Shown here piece after piece: positions 1 through 9,500 of a stretch of DNA of 64,000 nucleotides. Source of the DNA: Dactylorhiza incarnata. Its lineage: Eukaryota > Streptophyta > Magnoliopsida > Asparagales > Orchidaceae. Below the pieces are notes generated by a model that searched no databases, had not been told where the DNA came from, and worked only from the letters and a program-made list of their open reading frames with translations. The stretch spans positions 16,472,001 through 16,536,000 of the forward strand of contig JAWHQI010000019.1 in NCBI GenBank assembly GCA_033032865.1, written 5' to 3'. The position numbers were made by a program, and so were the translations under genes. Numbering within the stretch: the stretch's first letter is position 1; every line of letters begins with the position of its first letter.

Positions 1-110
1 CTCCTTATCAAAAGATCTGTGGTTCAAGATCTCCTTATCAAAAGATCTGCAGTTCAAGATCTCCTTATCAAAAGATCTTTGGTTCAGAGTCTCCTTATCA
101 AAAGACTCAG
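1..110. repeat. 30-bp tandem repeat, about 3.7 copies
   Basis: Units start at 1, 31, 61 and 91, each opening with CTCCTTATCAAAAGA. The first three are 30 bp and differ by a few bases; the fourth diverges after about 16 bp. The array touches the window edge, so it may be longer. It probably belongs to the LTR-like sequence that follows. Confidence 0.9.
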
Positions 111-411
111 GCACATGTGTGCTTTCCTACTAGGTGGTAGAAGAGGGGAGTGCCCACATTTTCGGGAACCTCTATAGAAAATTGTGTTTGTGCTGTGACT
201 TTCTGTGCTGTCCCACTTTCTTTTTCAGTATTCATTTACAGTAATATTTATATTATTTATTCTGCCTGTGGTTTTGGATTGAGTGCATAACTCCTTATTA
301 AGTTTATTGTCTGCACAGTTAAGATATAATATTTTTTTAATCTCTATTCACCCCCTCCCCCCCCCCCCCCCCCCCCCCTCTAAAGGATTCTCAGAGGCAC
401 ATTGTACACTT
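111..411 (+). repeat. Probable 3' end of a Sirevirus-type LTR
   Basis: The stretch ends in a CTCTATTCACCCCC motif followed by a run of 22 C (357-378) and CTCTAAAGG. The Sirevirus-like LTRs of this window end similarly (ATTCACCCC ... TAAGGGCGCC, 7258-7293 and 36677-36725). No primer site follows, so the inside of this element is missing. The boundary at 411 (TTTCA) is a guess. Confidence 0.4.
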
Positions 412-785
412 TCAAGAACTCTCACTGATACTTTGAGTGATATCGATTGAAAGGCCTACCGCCAATGGTATCACTACCGCCATTATTATCGCTATCATCC
501 AACATTAGCGTCTAGTCAATGTATTCTCGTCGACAACTCTTGACGACACAGTGGAGCATCATGTCGACAACCTTGAGCTTCTAATCGATATAGCTACCGC
601 AAGTGGTAGTACTTACCACACTGCATTAGCCTTCTCGATGACAAGCCGTCTCATCGACATTTTTCGTCAACATAGACAAGTCTTCTAGTCGACACACTAC
701 CGCCAACGATACCTCCACCATGCGACATTAGTTGTCTTCTACCGTATTTGCTTTATTTCTTACCACTGGGAACTGGGGTGTTACA
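412..785 (-). repeat. 3' LTR fragment of the minus-strand gypsy element
   Basis: Read on the minus strand, an LTR begins at 785 with TGTAACACCCC, a start common in Tekay/Del gypsy LTRs, directly after a polypurine tract (786-804). The other end cannot be fixed. The interior contains several imperfect CTACCGCC/GGTAG words (around 452-475, 592-620 and 704-715), so part of it could belong to another repeat. Confidence 0.5.
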
Positions 786-804
786 ACTCCGCTCCCCTTA
801 AAAG
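786..804 (-). other. Polypurine tract of the Tekay-like element
   Basis: On the minus strand this reads CTTTTAAGGGGAGCGGAGT and abuts the LTR start TGTAACACCCC. Position and composition fit the plus-strand primer site used in reverse transcription of gypsy elements. Confidence 0.6.
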
Positions 805-983
805 AATTTCATCCCAAAATTCATGGAATATGAAAGCAACAAAATATACAAATATTAAATTGTACCTCAACAGAATAACTCGGGGAACTTCTCAAGCACG
901 GTTTGCTCTCGATCCCATACAAGCCCCTCTCGACCGCAATTGTCCCAACGGATTTTGACCATTTTGATCATTTTGTTCAGCAA

Positions 984-2000
984 CTACCAGACTTCATTGT
1001 CTTTGATGTAAATGGGCTTGACTTTTGTCGTTAGCTCACCATCAAATGACACATTTATATATGCAACAATATGAGTTGGTTCTTGCACCACCTTCGTCAA
1101 CATCAATATGTGGAACACATCGTGTAAACCGCTTAACTCTATAGATAGAGCAAGATGGTAGGCAGGTTCACCATCAGGCTCCAAGATCTCAAATAGTGTA
1201 AGGTATCTCAGACTTAGCTTTTTCAAGTGCCAAATCTTTGATACACATTTGAATGGTTTGATCTTTAACTATACCAAGTCGCCAATGTTTAACTCGATAT
1301 TTTGGTGTTTGGCATTGTAGTATTTTTCTTGCCTATCCTGAGCAATTAGCAACCACTCTCATATTGCTCGAATCGATGAATTTGCTTCTTCACCATCTTT
1401 TGATTCAACTTTGTGTCACCCGTTTCTGCACAAGTCAAGGGCGTATGTCACTTTATAAGATATTGGGACTCGAAGGGCGCCATTTGAATACTTTCTTGGT
1501 AGCTGTTGTTGTAGGTTAATTATATCATATAGGGATGGTCCTCCCATCTCCTTCTGGAATCGAAGGTGCATTTCCAGAGCATATCCTCAATATTCCTATT
1601 GGTATGTTCGGTCTGTCCATCCGTTTCCAGTGGAAGGCCGTGCTAAATTTAAGCTTGGTACCCAATAATTGGTGGATTAGCCTCCAATCATTCAATGTGA
1701 AATGCCATCTCGATCACTTACGATGCTACGGGGAATGCCATGCAATCGTACAATCTTATTAACAAACAACTTTGCTAACTTTACCACATAATCATCCATC
1801 CGGTTTGGAATGGATTGAGATACCTTTGTTAAACGATCGGCGATCACCCAGATGACATCATTTTTACGTTGAGACCTCGACAATCCTTGAACGAGATCCA
1901 TTGATGTCATCGAACTTCCATTCCAGAATCGGCAAAGACTTCAGAAACCCATTAGTTCTTTGACATTCGACCTTCATAAGTGCGCTAGTATGACACTTCG
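984..2000 (-). pseudogene. Integrase remnant (core and C-terminal domain), gypsy
   Basis: Integrase joins retroelement cDNA to chromosomal DNA. On the minus strand, 1910-1692 encodes a core fragment with SMDLVQGL, the D of VIADRLTKV, and LHGIPRSIVSDRDG, where the second acidic residue of the DDE triad lies. From 1340 to 984 comes the C-terminal small-barrel domain, with LSLRYLTLFEILEPDGEPAY and LHDVFHILMLTK, a hallmark of chromovirus integrases. The zinc-binding N-terminal part (about 2000-2120) is too eroded to call. Stops and frame changes separate the pieces, so no active enzyme can be made. Confidence 0.8.
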
Positions 2001-2329
2001 CGACGTAGAGGCTCTGTCTTTTGTCCAACTCGAGCACCAGAAAAGTTTCTTCATGTCCATGTACATCTTTCTACTACCCGGGTGAATTGAGGACTTGTTA
2101 AAGTGAGTTTAGCACATCCATTCCTACCATAATGTTCAAAAATTTAAGACGCATAATTGGCTATCTTTCCAAAGTAGACCTTCAACGAAGGAGAAATCTA
2201 CATTTGACCCATTGACGGTCTCTGCCACATAACGCTTCATGCTCTCATCAAGCTCCAAAGCTTGCCAAACTCTGTCTGCAAGGTCATATGACATGTTCAT
2301 CTAGTTCAAGCATGCTGTAGATGTTGTCC

Positions 2330-3665
2330 TCCCATTGACACAACAAATCTCCAAGGACTCCAAATCACTGATTATACGCTCATCATGCATCAGAATCCAA
2401 TTTTCTTGCGCGAGAGCCCTTCGACTTAATGCATCAATGACAACAATTTGTAGTCCCCAAGGAACTCTATCCACCTCCTTAGTTGCATGTTCAGCTCTTT
2501 CTAATTTAAAAGATATTTTAGGCTCTTATGGTCTGTAAAGATGTCGATCTTCATGTCATATAAATAATGGCTCAATAGCTTAACAACAATATCACGACCA
2601 CCAAATCCAATTCGTGGACCAGATATTTCCTCTGATGCACATTCAACTCACGATGTGGTTCAGAAGGCCATAAGCAATCACTTTCCCAAATTGAAGAAGA
2701 ATGAAACCTAAGCCGCTCCCCGAGGCGTCACTAAAGACTTCATGGTCTTTCGTACCACATCGCGAACATAAAATCGGCATCGTGGTCAGATGAGCCTTTA
2801 ATTCCTTAAAAGCTCGCATGCACACCGACGACCAAACAAACATCTGCTCTTTCCTTGTCAACATAGTGAGAGGTAAAGTTATCCTCGAAAAGTTCTCTAC
2901 AAAGCGCCTATAATAGCAGACAAGTCCCAAGAAGCTTAGAACTTCCGCCATATTTGTCAACACAGGCCACTCTCGTATTCCAATGATATTCACTGGATCC
3001 ACTGCGATACCGTCTCCACTAACCACATGACCTAAGAATACCACTGACCGTAGCCAAAACTCACATTTAGAGAACTTGGCATACAACTTACTCCTCCCCA
3101 GGGTTCTCTAAACTGCGCGTAGATGATCTGCATGCTCCTCTTTGGAATAAGAGTAAACCAATATATCATCAATGAAGACAATCACAAATCGGTCTATATA
3201 CTCTCGGAACATTCTGTTTATCAAGTCCATGAATACCAATGGCGTATTTGCTAGGACGAATGACATTATCATGCAATTGTAGTGCCCATAACAGGTATTG
3301 AATGCCATTTTGGGAATATCACATTCCCTGATCCTTAACTAGTAGTAATCGGTCTTCAAGTCCAGTTTGGAATACATAGTCGATTCAACTAACTGGTCGA
3401 ACAAGTTGTCTATTCTTGGAATCAAATATTTTTTCTTCTCTGTCAGCTTATTCAGTTCGCGGTAGTCGATACACAGACGCAAGCTTCCATCCTTCTTTTT
3501 CACAAAGAGGACGGGTGCACTCCAAGGGGTTGAAGTTGGATGTACATAGCCTTGATCTAGTATCTCCTGCAAGTAAACTTTCAATTATGCCATCTCCTTT
3601 GGCGCAATTCTGTATGGTGAGCGTGACGCAAGTTTGGCACCCTATACTAGCTAAATACAGAAATC
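2330..3665 (-). pseudogene. Reverse transcriptase and RNase H remnant, gypsy
   Basis: This copied element RNA into cDNA. On the minus strand the N-terminal finger/palm (3584-3339) has [20 protein letters not shown], and a next fragment (3308-3108) has the catalytic FIDDILVYS (YxDD-like box with F). The thumb/connection and start of RNase H (3086-2643) has [29 protein letters not shown] and PLTMLTRKE. The [13 protein letters not shown] segment near 2700 is the RNase H start; its continuation to about 2330 is eroded. Three frames are needed and stops are present. The motif order and spacing are those of Del/Tekay elements. Confidence 0.85.
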
Positions 3666-3869
3666 GATTTCTCACTGAGGCAGAGCTTGAGGTTGTACAT
3701 TTGAAACACCTAATTTCCTATTCGCACCTTTGCACAACTTCCCCTATCCGTGCTCATCCTGAATCCATTTGCCAGCACTTCATCCAATCTATCCTTTGCT
3801 ACGAAAGAATACACTCTGATACGCAATACGAAGTCCTCAGACAAAAAGGAGTGATGTTCCAGTTTCAAA
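3666..3869. other. Unassigned stretch upstream of the RT remnant
   Basis: No domain can be read in either direction. A plus-strand reading frame runs through here but has no recognisable motif. It is probably eroded gypsy internal sequence between RT and the lost protease/gag, interrupted by the next repeat. Confidence 0.3.
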
Positions 3870-5460
3870 GAGAGATCTTGCTCGTACAAATGATATAATA
3901 GTAGGTCCGGCTAGGACCCCACGCCATATGGAGCATACAAGCTTGACGTTATGAAGGTGATAACCAGAAAATTGACGCATAACAAAGTATCAAAAGTTTG
4001 CAGAAGCATTATATTTATATAAACATGAATATCCACTACACTATGAATGAAGAAACAATAAGTGCATTGGCCTTGTGGCCTTACATTCATACAAAATGTA
4101 TCAAATCTCTAACATGATTTACATACATCGACACGCAGGTCGGAAATACATGAAAAAGCTATAAACAGTTTGGCATTGGCCTTTAAGGGACAGCTCAGCA
4201 TTGGGCTCTTCACCCGCCACTTCATGCATGGATCGCCATTACCGGTACCATCCACAAATAAGTGATAAACGAGGGCCAGTTATGAGCTGACCACAAACCG
4301 TGTAACAATCCCCCCCCCCCCCCCCGACCATTCTAGACGTCTTTGGGGCTGTGGTACCGCTCTCCTACAAGTAAGCTGTAACAAGCAGTACGTATATCAA
4401 AAGAAAGTGTGACTACTCTACACAAGGTAAGGTTTCAAGCACAACCAATCTTCTAGGTTGAGCATCAAAGTAAAGTGAATCTAGGTATGCACATGATGTT
4501 TGTTGGGTTCACCCGGAGGATTATCCCATAACCACCTAAGCAACCGCACATGAGGCTAACATAATAACAATTCATCAAGTCACAAATGTTGGTACTCACA
4601 ACCACATGTTTCATGCACTCAAGGAATTCATTTGGTGCACTCTATCCTGAGTCCTACATCCATCCTAAGATATGCAAACTTAGATGGTAATTGAGCATTG
4701 GCCGGTCTATATTATCACTTATTTCGGTATTCCTTATGTTCAACCGGTGACTAAAAGGAGTGACCTCTCATCAAAATTCATGGAATGGGTTTGGTTCAGC
4801 TTTTCCCGAGCTCAAGATCACTAGATTCAAGTGTCATAGTGCGGGTATAGGTTCACCTCTGCCCGTGAGTATTCAAGATAAGCAACATTATCAACACATC
4901 AAATTAGGCACTCAAGGCCTACAAGCATTCAACGTACTGTAATGCTACAAGTTAACATGCTACACACCCAATCCACTTGTGAGGACATAGGCTTCGCACG
5001 CACTACCAATGTAGGAGGTCCAAGATGGCTCGACTATGATTTGTGGGGAAGGTTTACCTTCAACCACTACAAAATCATGGGGCTTTCTCCAAGCACACCA
5101 AGAGCTACTTTAATCCCAATCCCCATAACACGATGATGTATTTCACGGAGCCATTCACCAGCACACATACTAGGATTAACCTAAAAGCAACGTCAAATCA
5201 AGCATCATCGATCTGGGCTATAGACCACGAGTAGGCTTCACACAAAATGTCTAAATCTGTACATTTATCAGATTTCTACATGCAATCCATGCCTGGGACG
5301 ACCACAATCAACTTGGGTTCCAACGAATAAAAGGAAATTCTACACTCTACTAATTAATGGAGGGGATCTTTCATATGCAAGCATATAGAAGCATGTAATC
5401 GACAAGCACATCCTAAGATTAGAGAGAAGGATCATTATCCTTGAAGATTTTTTGGGCGCC
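3870..5460 (+). repeat. Gypsy LTR-like repeat, related to 58482-59835
   Basis: Both copies share GTAGGTCCGG(C)..GGGACCCCACGCCATA near the start, CATCGRCACGCAGG, TCAATCTTCTAGGTTGAGCATCAA-type text, GTTGGGTTCACCCG, and a common end (CTCATGCAAGCATA-like, 5370-5390). The 58482 copy has a clean start, TGTAACACCCTGCC. Here the first bases are decayed. A run of 16 C lies at 4310-4325. The orientation is opposite to the gypsy remnant on its left, so it is probably a separate insertion (solo LTR or LTR of a truncated copy). Divergence from the other copy is substantial. Confidence 0.65.
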
Positions 5461-5732
5461 ATGAATCAAATATCTAGCCTGATGGAAAGGACCACACCAG
5501 ACTGACCTCTGTGGATATAAACTCAGCTTGTAATTCAGATCTTCGGAGCTCCAACAATGGTGGAATCAAGCCCCTTCTTTCTCACCCAAACCCAAACTAT
5601 CAATATCTTGAAGTCAAATAATGGGAAGAAAGTTACTGTTAGCCCCTTTATTATTGAAGGACGACCTATTCTGGACCCGTTGATCACATTCCATAAAGTA
5701 ATTTATGGCCAGGATCACAGATTTGTGAATCT
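5461..5732. other. Unassigned junction sequence
   Basis: It lies between the gypsy LTR-like repeat and the first Sirevirus-like LTR. A plus-strand frame opens at 5557 and runs into the LTR, but it has no domain I recognise. I see no promoter or RNA gene. Confidence 0.3.
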
Positions 5733-7293
5733 ATTTCCGTCATGGTTTTCCGCATCTCTTTGGTTTGAGAATAGCAAATCCCATATTGTATTTAATCAAT
5801 CTTGTGTTGTGTTCATAGCCTACAGGAATTCAGAGGTATGACATTAAGATGTTATAAGCTGAATGGGGGCACTGGTCTAGGACAAATATGAAAAGTGACC
5901 ACTAACACGTGGCGTTAGGTCTAACACCTACGTTAGCATCTCGATGATATTGTCCCCATGTCGGATGCTGGTCAAGATGACATGTAGTTTTCTAGTTGAC
6001 ATGGAGTGTTCCTCATGATATGACTCTTGACAATATATCCATTATCGCTGGGCACTATCCCTAATTCCATACGTTATCCCTGGAGTACACAATCGCACCA
6101 AAATGAATATCAAAGGAAGATATCTTGTGGGAAGATGGAAGCAAATATTGAGGATACTACCACTGGGCGGTATCGCTAGTGTCGAGCATTAGTATTGCTA
6201 TCATGAAATGTTTCCTAAAACGCAGAATCTCCTTCTCAGATTGAAGATTCTGGCACTCAAAGTCTTGCCTTCATTGTTACCGACAGACGTTATCAATACC
6301 ACCGGGCGGTAGGGGTCTTAATCTATAAAAAGGCAATTTTCGATTCTCTTGTTGATGATTGAGGAACCCCAACTTTACCACACCGAGCACTCTGTGAGGA
6401 ACATTATTTTAGACGTTTGAGAGCACTCCCATAAACAAATTTAAGATCAAATAGAGTATTTATTCAATGAGAGGAATGAACGCATCGACAATGTTAATCT
6501 CATGTGTTCCTTCGTCGTCTCCTTCAGAAATCTCTATAGGGAGTTTTAATTTTTCAGATTTCACTTCTTGTATTTCATTTTGTTTACCCATAAAGAAATT
6601 TGCTTGTGTTGGTGACTAGGTCCATATGTGGCTAGGCAGAGTTTGCCCGTGTTGGTGACTAGGTCTGTGTGGCTTAGGGAGAATTCACCCGTGTTGGCGA
6701 CTAGGTCCTTGTGTGACTTAGGGGGAATTCACCATGTGTGTTGATAACTTGGTCTAGGTTTTAGATCTAGGGGTGGCTCAAGGCTTCATATGAAGAGAGA
6801 AAGGCTAGAGCCAACCATTCCTTGGGAGAAGGGTCTCTATAGAAAACGAAGAAGGATTTTTCATTGTCGCCTTGATTTCTAGCATCATAGAGATCCAACA
6901 TTTTGCAATCAAAGTTTAATGAAATAAAATCATGTCTTTTTTATTGTTCACTAATTGGATTTTATTTCCTATTAATAAATATTTTAAATATTATTTTCTA
7001 TCGAATTTTCAACTCAAAATATATTGTTAGGTTCATTAGTGTTGTATAACTCAAGGAATTCAATCTCTATGAGCTAGAGCTCGACGATAGCACTTACCAC
7101 CAGCGGTACCAAAGAAACTTTGAATTTCTCCTTTTCTATAAGAAACCTTCGATATAATCTTTTCTGCAAAGTTAAAATAAAGTTTTTTATTAAATATTCC
7201 GAAACCACTTTAATTCACAATAATATTCCTATTTAGTTTTAAAATATTAAGAACCCTATTCACCCCCATCTAAGGGCGCCAGTAGATCCAACA
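5733..7293 (+). repeat. Sirevirus-like LTR 'Z' (oldest copy of the array)
   Basis: The start matches the other LTRs (CATGGTTTTCCGCATCTCTTTGG versus CATGCTTTCCACATCTCTTGA), but the TGTTGG terminus is eroded. It ends with GATCCAACA at 7293, two bases before a tRNA-iMet-type primer site. A TATA box (TATAAAAAG, 6324-6332) follows an imperfect palindrome at 6297-6312 (TACCACC / GGCGGTA). The U5-like part carries the LTR-wide phrases AGGGTTAGATCTAGGGG-like and GCTAGAGCCAAC. It is clearly more diverged than LTRs A, B and C. Confidence 0.8.
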
Positions 7294-7295
7294 AG

Positions 7296-7306
7296 TGGTA
7301 TCAGAG
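7296..7306 (+). other. Primer binding site, tRNA-iMet type
   Basis: TGGTATCAGAG begins two bases after the CCAACA end of LTR Z. This is the standard minus-strand primer site of Ty1/copia elements, complementary to the 3' end of initiator tRNA-Met. The same arrangement recurs after LTR A (23220) and LTR B (29930). Confidence 0.9.
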
Positions 7307-7342
7307 GTAGGTTATTCCAAAATTGTTTCACCACAGGGAATA

Positions 7343-7510
7343 ATGACGCTTCATGATCTCACATCTATTAGAGGGGATAAAATAATATTTAATGAAAAAT
7401 CATTAGCACCACCTTTATTTGAGGGTAAAAAGTATAAAGGGTAGAAAATCTTAGCAGAGAAATTTCTTAAGTCTTTAGATATAGGAGTTTGGAATATAAC
7501 CATAAAAGTG
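7343..7510 (+). pseudogene. Truncated copia gag, cut off by LTR A
   Basis: Starting at ATG 7343 the frame reads MTLHDLTSIRGDK, then LAPPLFEGKKYKG, a TAG stop, and a further alignable piece up to VWNITIK. It aligns with the gag starts at 23267 and 29977. At 7511 it runs straight into the next LTR. Thus the whole internal region between LTRs Z and A is only 217 bp, with no PPT, so nearly all of gag and everything after it was deleted. It cannot make a functional protein. Confidence 0.85.
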
Positions 7511-8052
7511 TGTTGGAACATGCTTTCCACATCTCTTGATTTGAGAATAACAAATCCCATTGTATTTGATCATACTTGTCATGTGTTTATAGTGTGCGGG
7601 AACTTCTACTTTCAAGCCTCTATGAGTACGAAAAAGAAAGACGACGAATTCCCTACCAGGTCAAATATCTGGTGCTTGCATGACACACTAATGCTACCAC
7701 TGACGGTAGCGAGTGCAGATTTGGAGACTTTGTCAAAAAGGAAACATTCGTCGAGAAAGGAAGGTCATCGAGACTGAATATGACAACACTTACCGTGGAG
7801 CATAAAGACTAATGCTCGATGGTAACTTATGGAAGTCCCGTGATCACGGTGCTAATTGAGGAGCAGAAAAGGAAGGAGATCTGATGGCTGGGAATGATCT
7901 ATCACTAACGCGGCACGTCAGTATTACCACGACGCGGTAGGTGGGGATACAAAAATTGGAGCCAGAATGTTACCAAGAATGCCTCAATCCGTGTGCCATC
8001 TTGTTGCTTAAAGAGGCTACTGCGCGATGGTAGTGCTACCGCTAGAGCTAAG
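7511..8052 (+). repeat. Sirevirus-like LTR A, 5' segment
   Basis: Starts with TGTTGGAACATGC and aligns with LTR B (28555) and C (35279) through the TGAGTACGAA, CATTCGTCGAGAAAGGAAGG and ATCGAGACTGAATATGACAA stretches. It is interrupted at 8052 by element E1; the sequence resumes at 15974 after the duplicated CTAAG. Imperfect ACCGC/GGTAG palindromes (8018-8045) sit just before the TATA-like segment, which is now separated to 15987. Confidence 0.9.
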
Positions 8053-9462
8053 TGATGCGATAGTTTCGGCAAGTGCACCGGTCACGCAAGTAATAATAAT
8101 GGGGAAAATCCCCGAGTGTAGGTCTCTAAAGGAACACAGTAAGGTGGTGTTAACGTTCGAGGAAGGACTTGAGATCGAAATCCTTGAGTCGGATGGAATG
8201 CGGGAGATTTGATTTGGCTTTTGGAAAATACAAGAAAACAACTACAACTACTCCTATGCAATGCCGCTATGCAATGCTTCGCTTGGCGGAATGGAGACTA
8301 GGTAGGCCTTGAGCGCGCTGCGTCGCAAGGGCGGATGGACGAGTAGGCTAACCGAATGAGGGTCGCAAGCACATCTTCGACAAACACGCCACTAGCAATT
8401 GCTAGTGCGGCACCGAACACAATGGTGGAATGGAAATTAGATGGGGGCGCACCTCATAGACACATATGAAGAATATAATCTCAAATAAATGAAATAGACA
8501 TCACATAACAAGATTCATTGTGCACATCATCAAAATATAGAGATTACAAACAAATACATCCACACAAGTAGAAGAAAGAGGCAAGAGATACGACCGAATC
8601 TGGAGTCTCGTTGTAGATTCACGGTAGGAAGCACCGGGTTGTCAATTCGCGTCCTAGCTCGGTCCCAACTGCGTCCGGGGTAGAGGAGGGCTGTCACACC
8701 TCCCAATGGACCCGTCTTCTCCAGCATTTTACAATCCGGCCACGTCCGATGCGAAGAAATCCTTGCTTGGTGATGAAGATGAGTGGAATCTCCTCCTTGA
8801 TGCTCTTGGATGATGGAGGAGGCTTAGGTGGGCGGAGAACCTGTGGAAAGGGCGAAAATGGCGGACTGAACGGAGTTCCCAATGGTGATCCCGACCTAAT
8901 TCGCGAGCAGGATTATATATAGGCGCTAGAATAAACAGTGCGCACGGTCATTGGCGCACGACCAGTGGTCGTGCGCACTAGCATCCTGTGATCGTGCGCC
9001 TGACTGGACGGAGCCTGCAAGGTAAGAAAATTATAAAATACAATGTTCGCACGACCAGTGGCGCACGACCAGTGGTCGTGCGCGCTATCGTAGGTGGTCG
9101 TGCGATAAGGAAGACAAAACTCAGATTTCAGGGGGTAAGTGCACACGATCAGTGGCGCACGACCAGTGGTCGTGCGCAATAGAACTAGTGATCGTGCGCT
9201 GTGTTCCTGTACAGAATTGTACCAGAAACACCTGCACGACACCTGTTCCAGCACAACCACGAATCCAGCCACTGAAAGTGGCACTTAACAATGCAAAGCA
9301 ACTTCTAAAGGAGAATAATACGAAATAACACCAAAAACGGGCATAAAGGTGCACTTAGCATGGAGAATCAAATGTAAGTGAAAACATGTCTAAAGTGAAG
9401 TGCATAGACTAGAAAATCGGCCCAGATGAGTTCATAAATGTGTATATATTTGGGACTCATCA
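8053..9462 (-). repeat. E1 3' LTR
   Basis: Copy of 14563-15973. On the minus strand it runs from TGATGAGTCCC at 9462 to CGCATCA at 8053. Three perfect palindromes (8954-8976, 9061-9083, 9155-9177) lie upstream of a TATA box at 8921-8912. The U5-like half has the perfect 18-bp palindrome CACTAGCAATTGCTAGTG (about 8390-8407). Confidence 0.92.
8938..9200 (-). promoter_or_regulatory. Palindrome array upstream of the E1 LTR TATA box
   Basis: Each core is a 23-base palindrome with arms GCGCACGACCA and TGGTCGTGCGC around one base. Three cores are spaced about 107 and 94 bp apart, with half-sites between them. On the minus strand the array ends about 20 bp before TATATATAAT (8921-8912). Location in the LTR, upstream of TATA, suggests U3 promoter or enhancer sites; that function is inferred. 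The same array is present in the other E1 LTR and in E2 and E3. Confidence 0.7.
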
Positions 9463-9500
9463 CACCCCCAGACTTACCTGTTTGCGCGTCCCGAGCAAAC
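9463..9500 (-). other. E1 polypurine tract and adjacent hairpin
   Basis: On the minus strand AAGTCTGGGGGTG (9475-9463) abuts the 3' LTR, the expected place of the plus-strand primer. Immediately upstream (9500-9480) is an inverted repeat GTTTGC...GCAAAC with an inner CG/CG pair and a GGA loop. E2, E3 and, in a changed form, E4 have the same pair of elements. Confidence 0.8.

Larger units (their letters stand above)
786..3665 (-). mobile_element. Degenerate Tekay/Del-type Ty3/gypsy retrotransposon
   Basis: On the minus strand the order is reverse transcriptase, RNase H, integrase core, integrase C-terminus, PPT, LTR, which is the gypsy order. The RT/RH wording ([26 protein letters not shown]) is close to the Tekay/Del chromoviruses. 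Gag and protease are not recognisable upstream of 3665. Every frame is interrupted by stops and shifts, so this is an old copy. Whether the integrase ended in a chromodomain cannot be shown. Confidence 0.8.

Noticed and set aside
5557..5841. Plus-strand ORF of 94 codons
   Set aside because: No recognisable motif, and its second half lies inside Sirevirus-like LTR Z.
8938..9200. Regularly spaced palindromic repeats resembling a CRISPR array
   Set aside because: Spacers are not unique (they recur in every LTR copy), units are few and uneven, and the array lies in the U3 of plant LTRs.
8913..9284. Open frames translating the palindrome arrays (repeated AHDHWSCAT-like peptides) on both strands at E1, E2 and E3
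   Set aside because: They are by-products of stop-free GC-rich palindromes, occur on both strands of LTR U3 and have no start context or domain.
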